DNA of 34,334 nucleotides from Dehalococcoidia bacterium (GTDB lineage: Bacteria > Chloroflexota > Dehalococcoidia > SZUA-161), in assembly GCA_014874385.1 (NCBI GenBank), contig JACWAE010000002.1:1-34334 (forward strand), in the 5' to 3' direction. The translations under genes were made by a program, and so were the position numbers. The stretch's first letter is position 1; every line of letters begins with the position of its first letter. Under the pieces are notes generated by a model, which was not told the DNA's origin, did no database searches, and was given only the letters and a program-made list of their open reading frames with translations. Below are positions 16,019 through 22,742 of the stretch, in pieces.

Positions 16019-16040
16019 GGAGAGTAAAACAATCTCGTTG

Positions 16041-16088
16041 CCGTTCGTGGTGAGCTTGTCGAACCATGAACGGCATAGGGCGAACGGG
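16041..16088. repeat. Family C repeat, second hairpin mostly lost
   Basis: The first hairpin (CCGTTCGTGGT...ACCATGAACGG) is intact. Of the second, only AGGGCGAACGG remains, joined by a deletion of about 24 bases. It lies between folD and fhs. Confidence 0.8.
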
Positions 16089-16141
16089 TTAAATCTACTT
16101 TCGCATTAAATTAAATATAGGTTAAGGAGGTTCACGATTAT

Positions 16142-17905
16142 ATGGCATACGATGCAGTAAAAATGAAGGACTGGCAGATTGCAGAGCAAGCCGGGAAGAA
16201 CATGCCCAAGCCTGAGGAGTGGATAAGCAGGCTGGGCCTGCAGAAGGACGAGCTCATCCCCTACGGGCGGACACCCAAGCTCGATTTCCTCAAGATTATG
16301 GAGCGCCTAAAGGACAAGAAGGATGGCAAGTACATCGAGGTAACCGCCATCACCCCCACACCCCTGGGTGAAGGCAAGAGCACAACCTCGTGCGGACTTA
16401 TCGAAGGTTTGGGGAAACGAGGCAAGAATGTAGGCGGATGCCTGCGCCAGCCCTCGGGCGGCCCCACCATGAATATCAAGGGCACCGCTGCCGGCGGCGG
16501 CAATGCGCTGCTCATCCCCATGACCGAGTTCTCCATGGGGCTAACCGGCGACATCAATGAGATTATGAACGCTCACAACCTGGCTATGGTGGCCCTCACC
16601 TCCAGGATGCAGCACGAGCGCAATTACAACGACGAGCAGTTGCAGAGGCTGACCAAGATGCGCCGCCTGGACATCGACCCCACCAGGGTGGAGATGGGCT
16701 GGATTATGGACTTCTGCGCCCAGAGCCTGCGCAGCATCGTCATCGGCCTGGGCGGCCGCATGGACGGCTTCCTGATGCAGTCGAAGTTCGGCATCGCTGT
16801 AAGCTCGGAGCTGATGGCTATGCTCGCCATCGTCAGGGATCTGGCTGACCTGCGGCAGAGGATGAACCAGATCACTTTGGCGTTCGACAAAAAGGGCAAT
16901 CCCGTAACCACCGGCGACCTGGAGGTCGGCGGTGCTATGACAGCCTGGATGCGCAACGCCATCAACCCCACCCTTTGCTGCACTGTGGAGTACCAGCCGT
17001 TGATGGTGCATGCCGGCCCCTTCGCCAATATCGCTGTGGGACAGTCCTCCATCATCGCCGACCGCATCGGCCTGAAGATGTTTGACTACCATGTAACCGA
17101 GAGCGGATTCGCCGCAGACATCGGCTTCGAGAAGTTCTGGAACGTGAAGTGTCGATTCAGCGGCCTCAAGCCCAACGTATCGGTGCTCACTACCACCATC
17201 CGCGCCCTTAAGATGCACGGCGGAGGGCCCAAGGTGGTAGCAGGTTTGCCCCTGCCCGATTCCTACACCAAAGAGGACCTGAAGCTGCTGGAGAAGGGCC
17301 TCCCCAACATGGTGCATCACATCAATACCATCAGAACAGCGGGCATCAACCCGGTGGTGTGCATCAATGCTTTCCATACAGATACGAAGGCGGAGATCGC
17401 AATGGTGAGAAAAGCGGCTGAAGCCGCCGGCGCTCGCTGTGCTTTGTCCGAGCACTGGGCTAAAGGCGGAGAAGGTGCGCTGGAACTCGCTGATATGGTT
17501 ATGGAAGCCTGCGAAGAAAAGAACGACTTCAAGTTCCTGTATCCCAACGAGATGAAGCTGCGGCAGCGGGTTGAGAAGATCGCTAAGACGGTCTACGGAG
17601 CCGATGGCGTGAGCTGGAGCCCCGAGGCTACGGAAAAGGCAAAGGCTTTTGAGGCAGACGCCAAGTACGATGAGTACGCCACCATGATGGTGAAGACTCA
17701 CCTGAGCCTCACCCATGACCCGTCCATTAAGGGTGTGCCCAAGGGCTGGACACTACCCATCCGCGATGTGCTCATCTACTCGGGTGCCAAGTTCCTCTGC
17801 CCCATGGCCGGCACTATCAGCCTGATGCCCGGAACCAGCTCCGACCCGGCCTTTAGAAGGGTGGATGTGGATGTCAAGACCGGCAAGGTGTCAGGACTGT
17901 TCTAA
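16142..17905 (+). CDS. fhs: Formate-tetrahydrofolate ligase
   Basis: Fhs uses ATP to join formate to tetrahydrofolate, giving 10-formyl-tetrahydrofolate. The 587-residue protein is some 30 residues longer than the common 555-560, with an N-terminal extension ([20 protein letters not shown]). The P-loop is [13 protein letters not shown], followed by [24 protein letters not shown]-type segment [48 protein letters not shown] and the C-terminal [23 protein letters not shown] 16142 has AAGGAGG 11 bases upstream. It follows folD and probably shares its promoter. A family A palindrome 33 bases after the stop may serve as its terminator. Confidence 0.97.
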   Translation: MAYDAVKMKDWQIAEQAGKNMPKPEEWISRLGLQKDELIPYGRTPKLDFLKIMERLKDKKDGKYIEVTAITPTPLGEGKSTTSCGLIEGLGKRGKNVGGCLRQPSGGPTMNIKGTAAGGGNALLIPMTEFSMGLTGDINEIMNAHNLAMVALTSRMQHERNYNDEQLQRLTKMRRLDIDPTRVEMGWIMDFCAQSLRSIVIGLGGRMDGFLMQSKFGIAVSSELMAMLAIVRDLADLRQRMNQITLAFDKKGNPVTTGDLEVGGAMTAWMRNAINPTLCCTVEYQPLMVHAGPFANIAVGQSSIIADRIGLKMFDYHVTESGFAADIGFEKFWNVKCRFSGLKPNVSVLTTTIRALKMHGGGPKVVAGLPLPDSYTKEDLKLLEKGLPNMVHHINTIRTAGINPVVCINAFHTDTKAEIAMVRKAAEAAGARCALSEHWAKGGEGALELADMVMEACEEKNDFKFLYPNEMKLRQRVEKIAKTVYGADGVSWSPEATEKAKAFEADAKYDEYATMMVKTHLSLTHDPSIKGVPKGWTLPIRDVLIYSGAKFLCPMAGTISLMPGTSSDPAFRRVDVDVKTGKVSGLF

Positions 17906-17937
17906 ATCGGTTAAACCTGCTATATAGCTATATAAAT

Positions 17938-17966
17938 GTAGGGGCGACCCGACGGGTCGCCCCTAC
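17938..17966. repeat. Family A palindrome between convergent genes
   Basis: Arms GTAGGGGCGACCC (17938-17950) and GGGTCGCCCCTAC (17954-17966) pair perfectly around GAC. It sits between fhs and the oppositely oriented gene at 17993-18424, a position suited to a bidirectional terminator, although no T-tract follows. Confidence 0.87.
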
Positions 17967-17992
17967 AGCATCTATAAGGCTTCTCGATCTTT

Positions 17993-18424
17993 CTAAACCG
18001 TCTCCACATTATACCTTTTCTTATAGTCAGTATATTCCCCAAAATACATCCTTCTTATTGCTTCTATTTCCTTATAAATTTCCACCATTATTTTCGCCAG
18101 TTCCTCCTCATTCAACCTCTCTGCAGGCATGATGTACACCTTAGTACATTTGATTTCCTGATTATTCTTTGTACGAGTTCCTGTGATACAAGTCCCCATC
18201 ATCTCGAGAGTAGAGCCATCCGCATCCAAAGCTAAAGTTATTGATTTTGCACAAAAGTCCAGGCCTTTTGGCCCGACCCATGTAGTTTCATCTGACAACG
18301 AGAAGGTAATGGGATGAATACCAAGAGGCCCAGGATACCCTCCACGAAGGGAGTACTCATTATACGTGATGAGAAAAGCCGCAAGCGCCGCAGCAGAGCA
18401 GAACGGCATACCAACTATGACCAC
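17993..18424 (-). CDS. Small membrane-anchored protein of unknown function downstream of a fluoride riboswitch
   Basis: I do not recognise a family. The 143-residue product begins with one hydrophobic helix (IVGMPFCSAAALAAFLITYN), followed by a soluble part with WVGPKGLDFCAKSITLALDA, MMGTCITGTRTKN and a charged helical C-terminus (LNEEELAKIMVEIYKEIEAI). Three Cys residues occur, two of them in the soluble part. The start is uncertain. GTG 18424 lacks a nearby ribosome site, whereas AAGGGG lies six bases before a CTG four codons upstream, which would give a fuller membrane segment. An in-frame TAA lies two codons before that CTG. The promoter, aptamer and terminator at 18471-18608 are oriented to control it, implying expression when fluoride is high. 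It is not CrcB/Fluc, which has several helices. Confidence 0.65.
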   Translation of the reverse strand: MVIVGMPFCSAAALAAFLITYNEYSLRGGYPGPLGIHPITFSLSDETTWVGPKGLDFCAKSITLALDADGSTLEMMGTCITGTRTKNNQEIKCTKVYIMPAERLNEEELAKIMVEIYKEIEAIRRMYFGEYTDYKKRYNVETV

Positions 18425-18470
18425 TAGACGTATCAGCGCTTACCCCTTCAGTAGGGTAGCAGAGGACAAT

Positions 18471-18570
18471 AAAAAAGCCTCTACTACCTTTGTTATATAG
18501 TAGAAGCTATCAGCTCCACTAAAGGAGCGGTTCGCTATGTAAACACCAGCCAAGCGAGCTTCATCGCTCT
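18471..18570 (-). ncRNA. Fluoride riboswitch (crcB motif) with intrinsic terminator, minus strand
   Basis: Read on the minus strand: AGAGCGATGAAGCTCGCT (from 18570), whose AGCG/CGCT ends would form the pseudoknot and which carries the ligand-binding GAUG. Then a variable insert, a GCTCC/GGAGC hairpin (18528-18513), and CTGATAGCTTCTACT, where AGCTTC pairs with the earlier GAAGCT to form P1. These match the crcB consensus. The 3' P1 strand is also one arm of a terminator: AGCTTCTACTA (18508-18498) pairs with TAGTAGAGGCT (18486-18476), followed by six U. Ligand binding should block the terminator and switch the gene on. Confidence 0.85.
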
Positions 18571-18579
18571 ATTGTTCTC

Positions 18580-18608
18580 AATATACCAGCTTCAGCCTTG
18601 GTCGTCAA
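18580..18608 (-). promoter_or_regulatory. Promoter of the minus-strand fluoride-riboswitch transcript
   Basis: On the minus strand TTGACG (18608-18603), a 17-base spacer and TATATT (18585-18580). The start would fall near 18573, immediately before the aptamer. Confidence 0.75.
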
Positions 18609-18668
18609 TCTCCAACCAAAGACTTGGCCATAACGGCTAATCTTAATACCAAGTCCGGCGGACCACAT

Positions 18669-18697
18669 TTTACAGCACCTTGATTCTTTGGTATAGT
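18669..18697 (+). promoter_or_regulatory. Promoter of the plus-strand fluoride-riboswitch transcript
   Basis: TTTACA (18669-18674), a 17-base spacer and TATAGT (18692-18697). The start would fall near 18704, just before the aptamer. Some 60 bases separate this promoter from its divergent partner. Confidence 0.75.
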
Positions 18698-18704
18698 AAA
18701 AATA

Positions 18705-18799
18705 GCTAAGGCGATGAGGCTCGCCCCGGTTAAGCCAAAAGTGCCCGATTCTTCGGGATGATAGCTTCTACTGGCAACGTTGTCGGTAGAAGCTTTTTT
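18705..18799 (+). ncRNA. Fluoride riboswitch (crcB motif) with intrinsic terminator, plus strand
   Basis: GGCGATGAGGCTCGCC (18710-18725) supplies the GGCG/CGCC pseudoknot strands, the GAUG ligand site and the 5' P1 strand GAGGCT. An insert with a possible small hairpin follows, then CCCGA/TCGGG (about 18743-18756) and ATGATAGCTTCTACT, where AGCTTC pairs back to GAGGCT. AGCTTCTAC (18763-18771) can instead pair with GTAGAAGCT (18786-18794) ahead of a six-T run, giving a mutually exclusive terminator. The P2 hairpin has a G/A mismatch at its base, where the minus-strand copy has a proper pair. The predicted logic is gene on when fluoride is bound. Confidence 0.87.
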
Positions 18800-18831
18800 C
18801 TTGCGTGCTGGCCGCGAGAATATGAGGATAT

Positions 18832-19665
18832 ATGAAAAGGCACGTTCTTACAGATGATGTAAAGAGAGCCGCTGAGAGCGCGCTACGCTACATACACACT
18901 TGTCAGACAGAGGATGGTGGATACTTCTTCGCTCGCATTCCACCCGGCAGCTTGCGCGACTCGCACTTCGCCGTGAAAACCCTTCGGACGCTGGGACAGT
19001 CTCCACGGCGGCCTGTGGCTCTCGAGCGTTTCGTACGGGCTTACCTTGAGGAAATTTCGGGCAATCCTGTTCACACCTATTATCGCGCCATCGAAATCAT
19101 GAAGGACCTGGGGCAAGACTTGGAGCCGTTGCGCCATCAAAGCCAAGCTATTGAAGCGTCACTTGTTGCGCTCGATGGAGTTAGCGACCCCAGCACACTC
19201 TACATAGAGGTAGTCTCCGAACTTGAGACCATTTTCGAAGCAGTGTCTGTTCTTGTGTATCTGGGTGTCCCATTCGACAGAACGGCAGTCGTTCGCCTTA
19301 TATCATCATTGTCGAACAGGAAGGGAGGTTTTGGCAGTCAAGGGCGCTCCGCTCTGGCTACAATTTATTACGCAGCTAAGATTTCTGTCCTGCTGGATTA
19401 CCGACTCAGGCATCCAGAGCGTATTTTATCGTTCTTGAGGAGGCAGGAACGAGATGTCTACTTTTTGGAGGACCTCTATTACCTTTCGAGCGCTTGCTGC
19501 ATCCTGGGCGAGACGCTTTCGGAGCCAGAGCGAGCTACCTCATTTGTCTTGGGTTGCCAACGAGGGAGTGGGGGCTTTGCCCGTGCAGTGCCTATGGGCA
19601 TTGCCACCCTGGAAGATACTTTCTATGCAATTTCACTTTTCAAGCAATTGGGAGCCCTGCAATAA
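18832..19665 (+). CDS. Alpha/alpha-toroid protein (prenyltransferase / squalene-cyclase-type repeats) under a fluoride riboswitch
   Basis: The 277-residue protein is built from repeats of the prenyltransferase and squalene oxidase-cyclase type. The clearest are ALRYIHTCQTEDGGYFFARI with DSHFAVKTLRTLG (about 18-56), KGGFGSQGRSALATIYYAAK (about 163-182) and CQRGSGGFARAVPMGIATLE with DTFYAISLFKQLG (about 242-274). These Q-x3-GGF-x(n)-DT-x-Y/F-A units stack as an alpha/alpha barrel. It is shorter than true terpene cyclases, lacks a visible DxDD or DCTAE motif and has no signal peptide, so the enzymatic role is unknown; such short toroids may only bind lipids or peptides. ATG 18832 has GAGG six bases upstream. 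It follows directly on the plus-strand fluoride riboswitch, the first gene under its control. Confidence 0.8.
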   Translation: MKRHVLTDDVKRAAESALRYIHTCQTEDGGYFFARIPPGSLRDSHFAVKTLRTLGQSPRRPVALERFVRAYLEEISGNPVHTYYRAIEIMKDLGQDLEPLRHQSQAIEASLVALDGVSDPSTLYIEVVSELETIFEAVSVLVYLGVPFDRTAVVRLISSLSNRKGGFGSQGRSALATIYYAAKISVLLDYRLRHPERILSFLRRQERDVYFLEDLYYLSSACCILGETLSEPERATSFVLGCQRGSGGFARAVPMGIATLEDTFYAISLFKQLGALQ

Positions 19666-19683
19666 GAGTTAAGAGTGTTGAAT

Positions 19684-19711
19684 GTAGGGGCATAGCGCGC
19701 TATGCCCCTAC
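19684..19711. repeat. Family A palindrome, perfect 28-base form
   Basis: GTAGGGGCATAGCG (19684-19697) is followed without a loop by its exact complement CGCTATGCCCCTAC (19698-19711). It lies 18 bases after the stop of the toroid gene. The core differs entirely from the copies at 3260 and 17938, while GTAGGGGC/GCCCCTAC is the same. Confidence 0.88.
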
Positions 19712-19793
19712 TACGGTACGAATACCAGCGTATTTAAAATGCATATGTCTAACCTTGAACGCGCAATTCACCCCTAGACAAGCCTGTCACGAT

Positions 19794-19823
19794 TTGACTC
19801 ACAATCCAACTCCCCTTTATAAT
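19794..19823 (+). promoter_or_regulatory. Promoter of the iron-sulfur flavoprotein gene
   Basis: TTGACT (19794-19799), an 18-base spacer and a perfect TATAAT (19818-19823). The start would be near 19830, about 88 bases before the ATG. Confidence 0.7.
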
Positions 19824-19863
19824 AAACGTGAAAAATGAGAGTGCCCAAGTATTTGATAAGACA

Positions 19864-19895
19864 GGGTAGCATGGAGTCTTCACTCTAAGCTACCC
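19864..19895 (+). promoter_or_regulatory. Leader stem-loop ahead of the iron-sulfur flavoprotein gene
   Basis: GGGTAGC (19864-19870) pairs with GCTACCC (19889-19895); an inner GAGT/ACTC stem closes a CTTC loop. It is followed by ATAGTTTTAG, so it could act as a weak attenuator or as a stability element. It matches no riboswitch class I know. Confidence 0.45.
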
Positions 19896-19917
19896 ATAGT
19901 TTTAGAAAAGGGGCTAA

Positions 19918-22431
19918 ATGGCGAAGATCAAACTGACCATTGATAATAAAGAGGTCGAGGTCGAAAAAGGGAAGACTGTCCTCCAGGCAGCGCAAAGCGC
20001 GGGCATATATATCCCTGCCCTCTGCGCTCACCCCGATTTACCGCCAGCGCCAGGGTTGAAGGCTTCCAGCGTCATTTATCTCGATGGCAAACCCTACCAT
20101 AGCTCAGGCCCCAGCATGAAGTTTCAAGGATGCCAACTCTGCGTCATCGAGGTAGAGGGGATGAAGGACTTGCCCACCTCGTGCAACCTTCCTGCTGACG
20201 AGGGCATGGTAGTTCATACCAACACGCCCCAAGTTCAGGAACTGCGGCGTGAGAACCTGAAATCTATCCTGCTCAAACATCCCCATGCCTGTCTCACCTG
20301 TAAACAAAGGGAGGGCTGCAGCCCGTTCGAGTCATGTCCCAACAGCATACCGATCAAAGAGCGCTGCTGCTCCAAGCTGGGTTACTGCGAACTCCAGGCA
20401 GTTGTTGAGTTTATCGGGCTCAAAGAAAGCATCCCCCGCTATACTTTCAAAGACCTCCCTGTTAAAAAAGATGAGCCGCTGTTCACTCAAGACTACAATC
20501 TGTGCATCGGCTGCACCCGCTGCGTCAGGGTATGCCAGGATTTGCGCGGCATAGGTGCCCTGGGCTTCATCATTCGGGATAGTGAGGTCATCGCGGGGCC
20601 TATTGCTTACTCGCTCAGAGAGTCCGGCTGCAAGTTCTGCGGAGCCTGCGTCGAGGTGTGCCCCACCGGAGCACTGCTCGACCTGGACATCAAGAGGGCA
20701 GAGCGCGAAACCGCCCTGGTGCCCTGCACTAACGCCTGCCCTGCGGGGATAGATGTGCCCCGCTATGTGCGCCTCACCGCCGAAGGCAAGTTCGCCGAAG
20801 CGGTAGCAGTGGTGCGAGAAAAAGTGCCTTTCCCCAGGGTGCTGGGCCGCGTCTGCTTCCATCCCTGCGAGGGCGTCTGCCGCCGGGGTCAACTGAACCA
20901 GCCCATTGCTATCTGCGCGCTCAAGCGCTTCATCGCCGAGCAGGACAATAATAAGGAATGGCAAACAAAGGCCAGGAAGGCCGGCCCAACAGGCAAGAAG
21001 GTGGCCGTCGTAGGCTCGGGCCCGGCAGGGCTCACTGCGGCGTATTACCTGGCAAAGCTCGGCCATTCTGTAACCGTATTCGAGGCGCTGCCCGAGCCAG
21101 GGGGCATGATGAGGGTAGGTATACCCAGGTATCGGCTGCCCGGTGAAGTCCTGGACAGCGAAATCGAGGGGATAAAGAGCGTCGGTGTCGAGATAAAGAC
21201 CGACAGCAGGGTAGAGTCCCTTGATGGCCTCAAGCAACAGGGCTTTAACGCTATCTTCCTGGCTATAGGGGCCCACCAGGGGATTAAGATGGGAGTCCCG
21301 GGAGAGGACAGCCCGGGCGTCATTGGGTGCATATCCTTCCTTAGAGATGTGAGCCGGGGCAAAAAGGTAAAGCCTGGCGATAGGGTTGTGGTGGTAGGAG
21401 GAGGCAACGCCGCCATAGATGCGGCGCGCACGGTGCGCCGCCTGGGAGCTAAAGAGGTAGTCATCGTCTACCGGCGCTCCCGGCAGGAGATGCCAGCTAA
21501 CCCCGAGGAGGTCGAGGCAGCACTCGAAGAGGGTATCAAGATATTGTTCCTGGCTGCGCCGACCAAGATAACAAAGGATGGCAATACGCTGGTGATGGAA
21601 TGCCTGCGCATGGAACTGGGGGAGCCCGACGCCAGCGGCAGAAAGCGTCCCGTGCCTATCAAAGGCAGCGAATTCAACATAGCCTGCGATACCGTGATAG
21701 CAGCCATCGGCCAAATGCCATCCATACCGGCAGGTTTTGGGATTGAGCCTCCGGCCGGGGGAACTTTGAAAGTCAATTCCGAAACGCTGGCCACCGGCAT
21801 AGACGGCGTTTTCGCCGGCGGTGATGTTGCCACCGGCCCGGCCTCAGTCATCAAAGCGATCGCTGCGGGAAGGAAAGCGGCGGTTTCAATAGACAAGTAC
21901 CTGGGAGGCAGCGGGGACATCAGTGATATTCTCACTGAACCAGAGAAAGCCAGCCCCTCGTTTGGCAGAGAAGAGGGCTTTGCCGACAAGCCTCGCATGA
22001 AGATACCGCGTCTTACCGTAGAACGCCGTACGAACGACTTCTCCGAGGTAGAGCTAGGCTTCCCTAAACAGAGGGCTTGCGAGGAGGCAGCAAGGTGTCT
22101 GAGGTGCGATTTGAGGCTCGAAATCTCGCCAGTGATACTGCCCCCGAGCGAATGGTTGGAATTTAACTCTGCTAATGTTGACGTCGCCCCGGAAAAAGAC
22201 GGGGTGTACCGTCTTTTCAACGAACAGAAAGAGGTCATCTATATTGGGAGCAGTCCCAATATACGCAAGGGCCTGCGGGAAGTGCTTAACTCGGGAGATG
22301 ACTGGGTTAAAAAAGCGAGGTACTTGCATTTTGAGGAAACTTTGATGTATACTATGCGGGAAAGCGAGCTGATTCAGCAATTCTTACAGGAACACGGCAA
22401 GCTTCCGGAAGGTAACGAGGAGCTATTTTAA
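19918..22431 (+). CDS. Iron-sulfur flavoprotein: NuoG-like ferredoxin module fused to GltD-type oxidoreductase, with GIY-YIG-like C-terminus
   Basis: The 837-residue protein joins three modules. Residues 1-260 are NuoG/hydrogenase-like: a 2Fe-2S set (C36, C72, C75, C89), the His-Cys3 cluster motif HPHACLTCKQREGC (121-134) and two 4Fe-4S motifs (CIGCTRCVRVC at 196-206, CKFCGACVEVC at 238-248). Residues 270-665 are a GltD/NfnB-type NAD(P)H:flavin part, with CTNACPAGIDVPRYV, the FAD site VVGSGPAGLTAAYYL near 364-378, the nucleotide site VVVGGGNAAIDAARTVRR near 491-508 and FAGGDVATGP. Residues 761-837 resemble a UvrC-type GIY-YIG fold. A spacer of 35 residues separates C36 from C72, much longer than usual. 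The likely role is electron transfer between NAD(P)H and ferredoxin or a formate dehydrogenase or hydrogenase partner. ATG 19918 has AGGGG upstream. Confidence 0.88.
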   Translation: MAKIKLTIDNKEVEVEKGKTVLQAAQSAGIYIPALCAHPDLPPAPGLKASSVIYLDGKPYHSSGPSMKFQGCQLCVIEVEGMKDLPTSCNLPADEGMVVHTNTPQVQELRRENLKSILLKHPHACLTCKQREGCSPFESCPNSIPIKERCCSKLGYCELQAVVEFIGLKESIPRYTFKDLPVKKDEPLFTQDYNLCIGCTRCVRVCQDLRGIGALGFIIRDSEVIAGPIAYSLRESGCKFCGACVEVCPTGALLDLDIKRAERETALVPCTNACPAGIDVPRYVRLTAEGKFAEAVAVVREKVPFPRVLGRVCFHPCEGVCRRGQLNQPIAICALKRFIAEQDNNKEWQTKARKAGPTGKKVAVVGSGPAGLTAAYYLAKLGHSVTVFEALPEPGGMMRVGIPRYRLPGEVLDSEIEGIKSVGVEIKTDSRVESLDGLKQQGFNAIFLAIGAHQGIKMGVPGEDSPGVIGCISFLRDVSRGKKVKPGDRVVVVGGGNAAIDAARTVRRLGAKEVVIVYRRSRQEMPANPEEVEAALEEGIKILFLAAPTKITKDGNTLVMECLRMELGEPDASGRKRPVPIKGSEFNIACDTVIAAIGQMPSIPAGFGIEPPAGGTLKVNSETLATGIDGVFAGGDVATGPASVIKAIAAGRKAAVSIDKYLGGSGDISDILTEPEKASPSFGREEGFADKPRMKIPRLTVERRTNDFSEVELGFPKQRACEEAARCLRCDLRLEISPVILPPSEWLEFNSANVDVAPEKDGVYRLFNEQKEVIYIGSSPNIRKGLREVLNSGDDWVKKARYLHFEETLMYTMRESELIQQFLQEHGKLPEGNEELF

Positions 22432-22460
22432 GATAAACTTTAGTACTAAGAAGTTGGTAT

Positions 22461-22587
22461 TGCTTCCTGGTGGTTAGAGCGGGGTGGCACCACCCGTTCC
22501 CATCCCGAACACGGAAGTGAAACGCCCCAGCGCAGACGATACTGAGGGGGCAACTCCTTGAGGAAAATATGCCACTGCTGGGAAGCA
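22461..22587 (+). rRNA. rrf: 5S ribosomal RNA, solitary
   Basis: The conserved 5S core CCCGTTCCCATCCCGAACAC (about 22493-22512) with GGAAGTGAAACGCCCCAGCG following is unmistakable. The ends TGCTTCC (22461-22467) and GGAAGCA (22581-22587) pair as helix I, which sets the borders to within a few bases. No 16S or 23S gene adjoins: a protein gene ends 29 bases before it and clpC begins 155 bases after it. No clear promoter lies in the 29-base gap, so it may be processed from the flavoprotein transcript. Confidence 0.95.
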
Positions 22588-22590
22588 TTA

Positions 22591-22636
22591 AAGAGCCCAA
22601 ATTTCGGAGGTATAGTAAATTTGGGCTCTTTTCTTT
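22591..22636 (+). terminator. Intrinsic terminator of the 5S rRNA gene
   Basis: AAGAGCCCAAATTT (22591-22604) pairs perfectly with AAATTTGGGCTCTT (22617-22630), a 14-pair stem with a 12-base loop, followed by TTCTTT. Confidence 0.92.
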
Positions 22637-22742
22637 AAAGCCTCTTTGTGTTAAAATGGGCTCGAAAGCTAGTACTAAAGTCTGGCTTAAGAATTAGTAC
22701 CGAGGAAAAATTAGGGCCGCAGGAGCTCGACGGAGTTGGGAA

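Noticed and set aside
16541..17716. 391-codon ORF antisense to fhs
   Set aside because: It is a shadow of a high-GC conserved gene; the peptide is rich in His and Gln and has no recognisable domain or ribosome site.
19864..19895. Riboswitch in the leader of the flavoprotein gene
   Set aside because: Only one simple stem-loop is visible, with no conserved aptamer core.
20332..21714. 460-codon ORF antisense to the iron-sulfur flavoprotein gene
   Set aside because: It overlaps a gene with many intact motifs; the composition is that of an antisense frame.
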